A stretch of 53,217 bases of DNA. Source: Firmicutes bacterium UBA4795. GTDB taxonomy: Bacteria > Bacillota > Desulfotomaculia > Desulfotomaculales > Nap2-2B. This document shows, one piece after another, positions 26,321 through 34,020 of the stretch. Every line of letters begins with the position of its first letter. Positions within the stretch are counted from its first letter, which is position 1. The notes below the pieces were generated by a model. That model did not search any database and was not told the DNA's origin. It saw nothing but the letters and a program-made list of their open reading frames with translations. The DNA is taken from assembly GCA_002402825.1 (NCBI GenBank), contig DHGP01000007.1, positions 610 to 53,826 on the forward strand, read 5' to 3'. Made by a program: the position numbers and the translations under genes.

Positions 26321-27095
26321 GTGTTTAATAAAAAAGGTGACGGTTTATTTAGAAAGAGAGCTTAAATATAAAATTATGGTAATGAACCATGATAATACCT
26401 TCAACAACAATAGCCATAACAAAGTTCCCCCTGAAGAAATAGACTTTAACCTTTTACAAAAAACAGCCCGGGAAAACGGAATAGATTTATTTGGGGTGGC
26501 CGAGGTAGGAGAAGAAAGAAAAAATTTTTGTCTGCTGCCGGAAAGTTTAACCTTAAAATTACCCTGGGCGGTGGTTATGGCCGCGCGTGTTTCGCCTACG
26601 GTTTTGGCTACTTTAAAGGAGGGCCCTAACCACCTTTATTTTCACCATTACCGGCAGTTAAATTTTCTTCTTGATCGGGCGGCCTTACTAATTGCGGTTA
26701 AAATTGAAGAGGCAGGATATTCAGCCATGCCTGTGGCGGCTTCTCAGGTAATTGATTGGGAACGGCAGCGGGGTCATGTTTCCCACCGGCAATTAGCCCA
26801 AAAAGCTGGATTGGGTTGGCGGGGAAGAAATAACCTTTTGGTTACTCCCCAGTGGGGCGCCCAGGTCCGTTTAGTCAGTATCCTGACCAATTTTCCTTTA
26901 AAACCCGGCCGGCCTTTAAACCTGGATTGTGGGACTTGTCGGCGCTGTATGGCTGTTTGTCCGGCCGAAGCAATTAAGGAAGAGGCGGCTGCTTTTGATT
27001 ACCTGGCCTGTTACCAAAAGCTCAAAGAATTTAGCAAGCAAAAAGGGATAGGTCAGCAAATATGCGGCCTTTGCGTAAAGGCCTGCGCAAAATAA
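26319..27095 (+). CDS. QueG-like (DUF1730) double 4Fe-4S protein
   Basis: The 258-residue protein resembles epoxyqueuosine reductase: a DUF1730-type region, AQKAGLGWRGRNNLLVTPQWGAQVRLVSILT, and a ferredoxin region with CGTCRRCMAVCPAEAI and CGLCVKACAK that would carry two 4Fe-4S clusters. It lacks the C-terminal HEAT-like tRNA-binding extension of true QueG (about 340-380 residues), and the usual VDTGPVLER segment is altered to VIDWERQRG. It may therefore act on something other than tRNA. The start is uncertain: 26319 lies inside repeat copy 3, while GTG 26337 and ATG 26376 are in frame, none with a strong ribosome binding site. Confidence 0.75.
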   Translation: MCLIKKVTVYLERELKYKIMVMNHDNTFNNNSHNKVPPEEIDFNLLQKTARENGIDLFGVAEVGEERKNFCLLPESLTLKLPWAVVMAARVSPTVLATLKEGPNHLYFHHYRQLNFLLDRAALLIAVKIEEAGYSAMPVAASQVIDWERQRGHVSHRQLAQKAGLGWRGRNNLLVTPQWGAQVRLVSILTNFPLKPGRPLNLDCGTCRRCMAVCPAEAIKEEAAAFDYLACYQKLKEFSKQKGIGQQICGLCVKACAK

Positions 27096-27175
27096 GGGCA
27101 ACAAAATGAATTAGGAAACATCAAGACAAAACGAAAAAGAAGTTCATCTGCATGGCGAAAGGAATGGCTGTTAAA

Positions 27176-28123
27176 ATGATCCCCTTTAATAACAAAAAAA
27201 TCGTTATAACTGGCGGGGCCGGTTTTATTGGGTCCCATTTGGTGGAGGAACTTTATCCGGCTAACGAAGTAATTATTTTGGATAACTTGTTTTCCGGAAA
27301 ACTGGAGAATATTGAGCCGTTTTTAAGCTATAAACAGGTAAGCCTTATCCAAGGCAGCGTTACTGACCTTTCCCTTTTATCTTCGGTTTTTAAAGGCGTA
27401 GATTATGTTTTTCACCAGGCGGCTATAACTTCAGTGTCCCGTAGCATAGCTGACCCGTTAACCACTAACGAGGTTAATATCCAGGGAACCTTAAACGTTT
27501 TGTTGGCCGCGCGTGATAACCGGGTAAAAAAGGTTATTTATGCCTCTTCTTCTTCTATTTACGGGGGCAACCCCAGTCTTCCGCAAAAAGAAGAATTGCC
27601 CCCCAACCCTCTATCGCCTTACGCCGTGACTAAACTAACCGGCGAGCTTTACTGTTGCGTCTTTACGGCAGTTTATGGTTTGCCCACTGTTTGTTTGCGC
27701 TACTTTAACGTTTTCGGGCCGCGCCAGGACCCGGACTCTCAATACGCGGCTGTAATCCCTATCTTTATTAAAAAGCTTATGAACAAGGAGCCGCCCATGA
27801 TTTACGGTGACGGGGAACAAGTGAGGGACTTTACTTTTGTCAAGGACGTGGTGCAGGCCAACATTTTAGCCGCCGTCAGTGAAATCACCGGTCCGGTAAA
27901 CATTGGCGCCGGGAAAAAAACTTCCGTTAATAAGCTGGCGAAAATTTTAATTAAGCTTACCGGCAATCAGGCCAGCGGTATACGCCCCCGGCACGCTGCC
28001 CCCAGGCCGGCCGACCCCCGGCAAAGTCAGGCAGATATAAGTAAAGCGCAGGCCTTTGGCTATTGTCCTGGTTACAACTTAGAAGAAGGTTTGGAAATTA
28101 CCTGTCAGTATTTTAAAAATTAA
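27176..28123 (+). CDS. NAD-dependent epimerase/dehydratase (UDP-glucose 4-epimerase type)
   Basis: An extended short-chain dehydrogenase acting on nucleotide sugars. The Rossmann motif GGAGFIGSHL is at the N-terminus, followed by the NAD-binding DNL and the catalytic triad region YASSSSIYGG with PLSPYAVTKLTGE (Tyr-x3-Lys), then RYFNVFGPRQDP and the nucleotide-sugar segment YGDGEQVRDFTFVKDVV. At about 315 residues it is of normal size. Start chosen is ATG 27176, giving MIPFNNKKIVITGGAGF; ATG 27152 and 27164 are in frame upstream and GAAAGGA (27157-27163) could serve 27176. It likely supplies sugars for envelope polymers such as those used by the GT26 enzyme nearby. Confidence 0.9.
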   Translation: MIPFNNKKIVITGGAGFIGSHLVEELYPANEVIILDNLFSGKLENIEPFLSYKQVSLIQGSVTDLSLLSSVFKGVDYVFHQAAITSVSRSIADPLTTNEVNIQGTLNVLLAARDNRVKKVIYASSSSIYGGNPSLPQKEELPPNPLSPYAVTKLTGELYCCVFTAVYGLPTVCLRYFNVFGPRQDPDSQYAAVIPIFIKKLMNKEPPMIYGDGEQVRDFTFVKDVVQANILAAVSEITGPVNIGAGKKTSVNKLAKILIKLTGNQASGIRPRHAAPRPADPRQSQADISKAQAFGYCPGYNLEEGLEITCQYFKN

Positions 28124-28132
28124 TGATATAAT
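28124..28132 (+). promoter_or_regulatory. candidate extended -10 promoter
   Basis: TGATATAAT is an extended -10 element 45 bases upstream of the radical SAM gene start. The -35 region is poor, as is usual for extended -10 promoters. Confidence 0.4.
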
Positions 28133-28176
28133 ATTTAAATCTAGCCTGATGATTATTTTCGGGAGGTAATTTTAAA

Positions 28177-29109
28177 GTGCATTTTGAAAGACCTGAGATT
28201 ATACGCCCTCCCAGCGAGCGGCATAGTTATTATCTTCCCCTAACCAGCGGGTGTTCTAATAATACCTGCACTTTTTGCAATTATTATGGTTGCAGGCTAA
28301 GTATAAGGGAAGTTGAAGAAGTTAAAGCCGAGATTAACGCCCTGGCTTTATTTTTAAAGAGCGGTTTTGTCCTGCCAAATATGCCCAGGGTAATGTATTT
28401 TGTTGCGCAAAATTGGGACCAGCGCAGGCTATTTCTTCAGGATGGCGACGCTTTAGTTTACCCCTTTCCCAAGCTGATTGGAGTACTGGAATATTTAAAT
28501 GAGAAGCTGCCTCAATTAGAAAGAGTTGGTACTTACGCTACTCCTAAGGATGTTTTACGGCGAAGCGTAGCGGAGCTTAAAATTTTAAAGGAACTAAAAC
28601 TAGGGATAATTTACATGGGGGTAGAAAGCGGCGACGAGGAAATCCTGCGGGATATTGGCAAGCGGGTTAATTACCAGCAAATGGTTACCGCCGGAAAAAA
28701 GGTAAGGGAGGCCGGGATTACTCTTTCGGTTACGGTCATTTTAGGGCTTGGTGGGGTGAAAAACAGCCGGAAACACGCCCTAGCCACCGCCCAAATTTTA
28801 AGTGAAATTGACCCAGATTATGCGGGAGCCCTGACCCTAACTTTAGTGCCCGGTACCCCTCTTTACGAGCAAGCAAAAAAGGGGGGGTTTGAACTTATTT
28901 CTCCCTTTGCTTCTCTTGAGGAACTAAAAATATTGGTTGAAAATGCCCACTTTACCAATTGTTTTTTCAGCTCCATGCACGCTTCTAATTATTTATCCGT
29001 CCGGGGATGGTTACCCCAGGACAAGGAAAAAATGGTTAACGAATTGGCCCGTGTTTTGGCCAATGGGGATGCTTCTATGCTCCGTCCAGAGTTTCTTAGA
29101 GGGCTGTAA
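28177..29109 (+). CDS. radical SAM protein with Cx4Cx2C motif
   Basis: A 310-residue radical SAM enzyme. The cluster-binding cysteines are in TSGCSNNTCTFCNYYG: spacing Cx4CxxC, as in a radical SAM branch related to Elp3/HemN-like proteins rather than the common Cx3CxxC. The partial TIM barrel is shown by RVGTYATPKDVLRRS, LKLGIIYMGVESGDEEILRDIGK, and VTVILGLGG. Start GTG 28177 follows GGGAGGTAA. The reaction cannot be inferred. It lies just upstream of a CooT-like gene but a separate promoter stands between them. Confidence 0.85.
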   Translation: MHFERPEIIRPPSERHSYYLPLTSGCSNNTCTFCNYYGCRLSIREVEEVKAEINALALFLKSGFVLPNMPRVMYFVAQNWDQRRLFLQDGDALVYPFPKLIGVLEYLNEKLPQLERVGTYATPKDVLRRSVAELKILKELKLGIIYMGVESGDEEILRDIGKRVNYQQMVTAGKKVREAGITLSVTVILGLGGVKNSRKHALATAQILSEIDPDYAGALTLTLVPGTPLYEQAKKGGFELISPFASLEELKILVENAHFTNCFFSSMHASNYLSVRGWLPQDKEKMVNELARVLANGDASMLRPEFLRGL

Positions 29110-29139
29110 CTTTTTTGCCAGCAAGAGATAAATTTAACC

Positions 29140-29169
29140 TTGACGGCTTTTTTAGTTCAAGGCTATAAT
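29140..29169 (+). promoter_or_regulatory. strong sigma-A promoter with inverted repeat, upstream of cooT-like gene
   Basis: TTGACG (29140-29145), 18-base spacer, TATAAT (29164-29169). CCTTGA (29138-29143) and TCAAGG (29157-29162) form an inverted repeat that covers the -35 box and the end of the spacer, a good place for a repressor. The gene starts 41 bases downstream. Confidence 0.65.
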
Positions 29170-29210
29170 TTAATAAGGGGCCGCATTTGTAAAACCAGGG
29201 AGGAAGAATA

Positions 29211-29399
29211 ATGTGTGAAGCTAATGCTTATTTGCGTAAGGATGGGCAGGAAGAATTATTTTTGGAAAAGGTAGACCGGGTCTTACCTCATGAAGAGGGG
29301 CTGCTTTTAGAGGATATTTTTGGCCGGCGAAAAATGATTAAAGCCAGAATTACGGAATTAGCCTTGGTGGAACATAAAATAATCTTGGAAAAAGAGTAA
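29211..29399 (+). CDS. CooT-family nickel-binding protein
   Basis: A 62-residue protein starting Met-Cys-Glu (MCEANAYLRKDGQEELFLE) and continuing with LLLEDIFGRRKMIKARITELALVEHKIILE. This is the CooT pattern: a small dimer in which Cys2 binds nickel, first known as an accessory protein for carbon monoxide dehydrogenase. No cooS, cooC or cooJ lies in the window, so the client is unknown. Start ATG 29211 follows GGGAGGAAGA. The next gene starts 31 bases after its stop. Confidence 0.85.
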   Translation: MCEANAYLRKDGQEELFLEKVDRVLPHEEGLLLEDIFGRRKMIKARITELALVEHKIILEKE

Positions 29400-29429
29400 G
29401 CCTGATTAACGGCTGGCCAGGGAAAGAAA

Positions 29430-30080
29430 ATGCCGTCGTTATTTGAACCTACCTTATTTGAACCTGAATGGGACTTAGCCCAGATTACCAGTATAGCCAA
29501 GCTGGAGGAAAAGGTAAAAAACTGTAACCTTTGCGGTTTACGGTCAGGATGCCGGGGAGTTGTTTTTGGCGAAGGTAATCCGGCGGCTAAACTGGTATTG
29601 TGCGGCGAAGGGCCCGGTGCCGATGAAGACTTACAAGGGCGTCCTTTTGTGGGCCGGGCAGGACAATTACTGGATAAAATTTTAGCGGCCTGTAACTTTG
29701 ACCGTTTTAAAGACGTATACATTTTAAATGTAGTTAAATGCCGTCCTCCCGGTAACCGTATTCCCACCGAAGCCGAAATAAAAGCCTGCCGGGTTATTTT
29801 AGAGGCCCAGCTAAGGTTGCTTCAGCCAAAAATTATAGTTTTGCTTGGGGCAACTGCTCTCCAGGTTTTAATTGCCCCACAGGGGCGCATTACGCGCGAC
29901 CGGGGAGTTTGGGTGGAAAAAAACTGGGGGGGCAATAATATTTTTATAATGCCCACCTACCATCCGGCGGCCTTGCTTCGCAATCCGGCTTTAAAAAAAG
30001 ATACCTGGACGGATTTTAAGCAGGTGGTGAAGAAATACCGGGAGTTAATTAACCCGCAGCATTACTCACCCTACGATTGA
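29430..30080 (+). CDS. udg: family 4 uracil-DNA glycosylase
   Basis: Removes uracil from DNA as the first step of base excision repair. The 216-residue protein carries the Fe-S cluster ligands CNLCG (near residue 33) and later cysteines in NVVKCRPPGNR and IKACRVILEAQ, and the active-site segment GEGPGADEDLQGRPFVGRAGQLLD. The second motif is YHPAALLRN. The start ATG 29430 is supported by AGGGAAAG. This type is common in thermophiles and Clostridia. It is probably cotranscribed with cooT. Confidence 0.93.
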   Translation: MPSLFEPTLFEPEWDLAQITSIAKLEEKVKNCNLCGLRSGCRGVVFGEGNPAAKLVLCGEGPGADEDLQGRPFVGRAGQLLDKILAACNFDRFKDVYILNVVKCRPPGNRIPTEAEIKACRVILEAQLRLLQPKIIVLLGATALQVLIAPQGRITRDRGVWVEKNWGGNNIFIMPTYHPAALLRNPALKKDTWTDFKQVVKKYRELINPQHYSPYD

Positions 30081-30137
30081 TTTTTTATATTTACCCGGAA
30101 AAATTCACATAATAAGCAGCAAAAAAGAAAACGTGGG

Positions 30138-31385
30138 GTGAATATTTTGGCCCGGAAATTAGTTATATTCCTGTCAGGCCTGGTGGTGTGCTTTTGCCTT
30201 ATAGGTGGCTGTTCGGACAAGGAGGAACAAAAGCCGTTGTTTCCCGCCGTTAAAATGGGCGTTTGTCTTGCCGACATGCGCGGGGACGGAAATCAAGTAA
30301 TTAAAAAAGTGCTGGATAAAAGAAAGGATAAGGAACAGGTAGAAATTATTTGGCTGAACGCGCAAAATGACTTTAAGCAGCAGGAAAAACAGATTACGGA
30401 ATTAATAAAGCGGCGCGTAAAAGTAATAATCTGGCAACCGGTAGAAGCTGAAAAATGCTTGTCTTTGGTCCAAAGATTAAAGCAAAAAAAAATAAAACTG
30501 GTGGTTTTAAATAACCTGCCCGTTAATGCCCCGGTAGATGCCTATGTTACCTTTGATCATGCCCGGGCAGGGCAGTTGCTAGGGCGGTTTGTTGACGAAG
30601 CTTTAACGACTTTACCCCAAGACCAGTTGCCAGCCCGGCGCCCTCTTAACGTGCTAATCTTAAAAGGTCCCGTTGAGGATAAAGCTGCGGCTAAAATAGC
30701 CGGCGCCTTGCATACTTCCCTGCAGGGTAATTCTAAAGTCCGGTTGGTGGCGGAAGAGGAATTTACGGTGGCGGATATAGGCCAAGACGGCCAAAAAGTT
30801 CAGCAAAGGCTTGAACCAAAAATAAATCAAATTGACGTTATTTTAGCTACGGACAGCCGCTTGGTTGAGGCAGCCGTTGCGGTTGTTAAAACCAGAGGTT
30901 TAGCCGGCCAGGTGCTGACGGCCGGGGTCGGGGCAAGCCTTAAGGCAAGCCAGGCCATACTTAAGGGGGAACACGAAGCGGAAGTGGATTTAATGCCCGA
31001 ACTCATGGCGCAGTGTGTTTTTGATGCGGCCTTGAACCTGGCCAGAACAGGTTACTGGCAATACGCTACTCAAATAGTGAACGGAAATTATAATATACCG
31101 GCTCAAATTACCCCTGTGCGCTTAATTAACCAGGAAAACCTTTATTTGTTGGAGGAACGATGGGGTAAGGAACTTAAGAAAGAAGTCAAGGAAAGCGAAA
31201 AAGGGAGCCAAAAAGAGCCGGTTAAAGAAGGTGAAGAGCAAAAAAGTTCTTTACCGGATAAAGAAAAAGGTAGCTTAAAGCCAAAAACGACCTTACGCAT
31301 CACCACCCAGGAAGGAAAGACGGTAGAGGTGCAGATTCCCGGGGAAGTAAAAAGTATTGAAACTAAGGAAAGTACGAAAAAGTAA
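30138..31385 (+). CDS. sugar-type ABC substrate-binding lipoprotein, orphan
   Basis: A periplasmic-binding-protein type I lipoprotein. Residues 8-24 are hydrophobic and end in a lipobox LIGGC with Cys25. The binding fold follows (VKMGVCLADMRGDGNQVIKK, VIIWQPVEAEKCLSLVQRL, LVVLNNLPVNAPVDAYVTFDH, IDVILATDSRLVEAAV), as in ribose/xylose-binding proteins. The last ~70 residues are a highly charged Lys/Glu linker with a final short beta-rich segment. Start is GTG 30138 or TTG 30147; GGGGTG upstream of the latter fits slightly better. No permease or ATPase is adjacent, so it may be a sensor or use transporter genes elsewhere. uvrA follows 30 bases later. Confidence 0.8.
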   Translation: MNILARKLVIFLSGLVVCFCLIGGCSDKEEQKPLFPAVKMGVCLADMRGDGNQVIKKVLDKRKDKEQVEIIWLNAQNDFKQQEKQITELIKRRVKVIIWQPVEAEKCLSLVQRLKQKKIKLVVLNNLPVNAPVDAYVTFDHARAGQLLGRFVDEALTTLPQDQLPARRPLNVLILKGPVEDKAAAKIAGALHTSLQGNSKVRLVAEEEFTVADIGQDGQKVQQRLEPKINQIDVILATDSRLVEAAVAVVKTRGLAGQVLTAGVGASLKASQAILKGEHEAEVDLMPELMAQCVFDAALNLARTGYWQYATQIVNGNYNIPAQITPVRLINQENLYLLEERWGKELKKEVKESEKGSQKEPVKEGEEQKSSLPDKEKGSLKPKTTLRITTQEGKTVEVQIPGEVKSIETKESTKK

Positions 31386-31415
31386 TCAGGTAGGTACAGG
31401 GGAGAGTTTATTTAG

Positions 31416-33965
31416 GTGCGGGATAAGATTATTATTAAAGGCGCCCGGGTACATAACTTAAAAAATATTACGGTCGAAATACCCCGGAATAAATTGGTGG
31501 TTTTAACTGGTCTTTCTGGTTCCGGCAAATCATCCCTAGCCTTTGACACCATTTATGCCGAGGGGCAGCGTCGTTACGTGGAGTCTTTGTCTGCTTACGC
31601 GCGGCAGTTTTTAGGTCAAATGGATAAACCAGATGTGGACGGTATCGAAGGCCTTTCCCCGGCTATTTCCATTGACCAGAAAACAGCCGGTCATAACCCG
31701 CGTTCAACGGTGGGTACGGTAACGGAAATTTACGATTATTTACGGCTGCTTTTTGCTCGCGCTGGAAGACCATACTGCCCCCGGTGTAACCGACCCATTA
31801 CCCGTCAAACCGTAGAGCAGATGGTAGACCAGTTATTGGTCCTTCCAGAGAATACCCGACTGCAAATTCTAGCGCCCGTAGTAAGGGAGAAAAAGGGAGA
31901 GCAGCAAAAAGTACTGGAGGAAATCCGGCGGAGCGGTTTTTCCCGGGTAAGGATAAATAAAAAAATGTACGAGATTAATGAAGTAGGTAAACTGGATAAA
32001 AATAAAAGGTATACCGTTGAAATTGTGGTGGACCGGCTGATTATCCGGCCGGGAATAGCCCAGCGGTTGGCCGACTCACTCGAAACAGCTTTAAAAAATG
32101 CAACCGGCCTTGCCCTGGCCGTGCTGGATGAAAAAAGGGAAATTATTTTTAACGAGAATTTTGCCTGCAATACATGTGGTTTTAGCCTTCCTGAAATTTC
32201 CCCGCGCCTGTTTTCTTTTAACAGCCCTCTTGGGGCCTGCCCTACTTGTACGGGTTTGGGGGTGATTAAAGAAGTAAATTATGATTATAAATACGCTTAT
32301 TTTAGTTTGGGTGAGCAGTACTCAAGCGAGCAGGTGTGTCCGGTCTGCCAGGGCGCGCGCTTACGCCCTGAAGCTTTGGCTATAAAAATAGGAGAGCTTT
32401 CCATTGTTGAAGTAACCCGTTTTTCAATTGGCGAAGCGTTAAATTTTTTTCAAAACTTGACCTTAACCCCACGGGAACAGTTAATTGCCCGCCAAATATT
32501 AAAAGAAATTACCGGCCGGTTAAATTTTTTAGTTGACGTAGGCCTTGATTATCTTACCCTCGACCGTAAAGCTGGTACGCTTGCCGGGGGTGAGGCCCAA
32601 CGGATTCGTTTGGCCACCCAAATTGGCAGCGGCTTAACCGGGGTACTCTACATCCTTGATGAACCCAGTATAGGCCTGCACCCTCGCGATAACCAGCGTT
32701 TGCTGGCTACCCTATGCCATCTGCGGGATCTTGGCAATACGGTGATAGTGGTGGAGCACGATGAAGAAACCATGCAGACGGCTGATTATATTATTGATAT
32801 TGGCCCTGGGGCTGGGGTAAACGGCGGCGAAGTGGTGGCCCAGGGGACGCTGCAGGATATTGTACGTACCCCTGCTTCCCTCACTGGCCAATACTTAAGC
32901 GGGAAAAAGTATATTCCTGTGCCGGTTATCCGGCATAGGCAGGATAAAAATAGGACTTTAACCATAAAAGGGGCCCACGTGTATAATTTAAAGAATATTG
33001 ACGTAAGTTTTCCTTTGGGGGTGTTTATTTGTGTTACGGGCGTTTCTGGTTCAGGCAAAAGCACCCTGGTAAATGAGGTTTTATATAAGAGTATGGTTTC
33101 CAAACTACACAACTCAAAAGAACCACCTTCAGCCTGCCAGGAAATTAAAGGTGTCGAAAACGTGGATAAAGTAATTAACATTGACCAGTCTCCCATTGGG
33201 CGTACCCCGCGTTCTAACCCAGGTACTTATACCGGGGTATTTGATGACATTCGGGAGCTATTTGCCCAACTTCCCGAAGCCAGGCTGCGGGGCTATAGGG
33301 CCGGACGGTTTAGCTTTAACGTCAAAGGAGGCCGTTGTGAAGCCTGTTACGGAGACGGCATTATTAAAATTGAAATGCATTTTTTGCCGGCTGTTTACGT
33401 ACCCTGTGAAGTTTGTAAAGGGCGGCGCTATAACCGGGAAACGCTGGAGGTAAAATACAAAGGGAAAAATATTGCTGAGGTGTTGGATTTGACGGTAGAC
33501 CAGGCCCTGGAATTTTTTCAGCCCATTCCTAAGATATACCGGCGACTGAAGACAATTCACGATGTGGGTTTAGGTTATATCCGGTTGGGTCAACCGGCCC
33601 CAGAACTTTCAGGCGGTGAAGCCCAGCGGGTTAAGCTGGCTACGGAACTGGCGCGTAAGACGGGCGGCCAGACTGTTTATATCTTGGATGAACCAACTAC
33701 CGGCCTGCACGCCGCGGACGTACACCAACTGCTGCAGGTGCTTCACCGCATGGTATCATCTGGAAACACCGTTATCGTTATCGAGCATAATCTAGACGTA
33801 ATAAAAACAGCTGATTATATAATTGACCTTGGGCCGGAGGGCGGAGACCGCGGAGGTGAAGTAATCGCGACTGGAACTCCGGAAGAAGTGGTTAAAGCGT
33901 CCAACTCATACACCGGCCAGTATTTGAGCCGGGTATTGAACGGCAGGCTAAAAATTGTAAATTAA
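31416..33965 (+). CDS. uvrA: excinuclease ABC subunit A with internal deletion
   Basis: UvrA recognises DNA lesions and loads UvrB in nucleotide excision repair. Both ATPase halves are present: Walker A GLSGSGKS (about residue 33), signature LAGGEAQRIRLATQ, and second Walker A GVSGSGKST and LSGGEAQRVKLATE, with Walker B YILDEP twice. Zinc fingers CNTC...CPTC (about 253-278) and CEAC...CEVC are intact. At 849 residues it is about 90 shorter than normal (940-950). The missing part lies between CPTC (275-278) and CPVC (308-311), which are about 125 residues apart in the family but 29 here. Start GTG 31416 follows AGGGGAGAG. uvrC follows; uvrB is not in the window. Confidence 0.95.
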   Translation: MRDKIIIKGARVHNLKNITVEIPRNKLVVLTGLSGSGKSSLAFDTIYAEGQRRYVESLSAYARQFLGQMDKPDVDGIEGLSPAISIDQKTAGHNPRSTVGTVTEIYDYLRLLFARAGRPYCPRCNRPITRQTVEQMVDQLLVLPENTRLQILAPVVREKKGEQQKVLEEIRRSGFSRVRINKKMYEINEVGKLDKNKRYTVEIVVDRLIIRPGIAQRLADSLETALKNATGLALAVLDEKREIIFNENFACNTCGFSLPEISPRLFSFNSPLGACPTCTGLGVIKEVNYDYKYAYFSLGEQYSSEQVCPVCQGARLRPEALAIKIGELSIVEVTRFSIGEALNFFQNLTLTPREQLIARQILKEITGRLNFLVDVGLDYLTLDRKAGTLAGGEAQRIRLATQIGSGLTGVLYILDEPSIGLHPRDNQRLLATLCHLRDLGNTVIVVEHDEETMQTADYIIDIGPGAGVNGGEVVAQGTLQDIVRTPASLTGQYLSGKKYIPVPVIRHRQDKNRTLTIKGAHVYNLKNIDVSFPLGVFICVTGVSGSGKSTLVNEVLYKSMVSKLHNSKEPPSACQEIKGVENVDKVINIDQSPIGRTPRSNPGTYTGVFDDIRELFAQLPEARLRGYRAGRFSFNVKGGRCEACYGDGIIKIEMHFLPAVYVPCEVCKGRRYNRETLEVKYKGKNIAEVLDLTVDQALEFFQPIPKIYRRLKTIHDVGLGYIRLGQPAPELSGGEAQRVKLATELARKTGGQTVYILDEPTTGLHAADVHQLLQVLHRMVSSGNTVIVIEHNLDVIKTADYIIDLGPEGGDRGGEVIATGTPEEVVKASNSYTGQYLSRVLNGRLKIVN

Positions 33966-34020
33966 AGATTAAAGATTAAAAAGACTTCAAATTTAAAATT
34001 TGAATTTTTGTGGTGAGAGT

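Noticed and set aside
28258..28284. Defective radical SAM motif because spacing is Cx4CxxC
   Set aside because: A known radical SAM branch has this spacing, so it is not evidence of loss of function.
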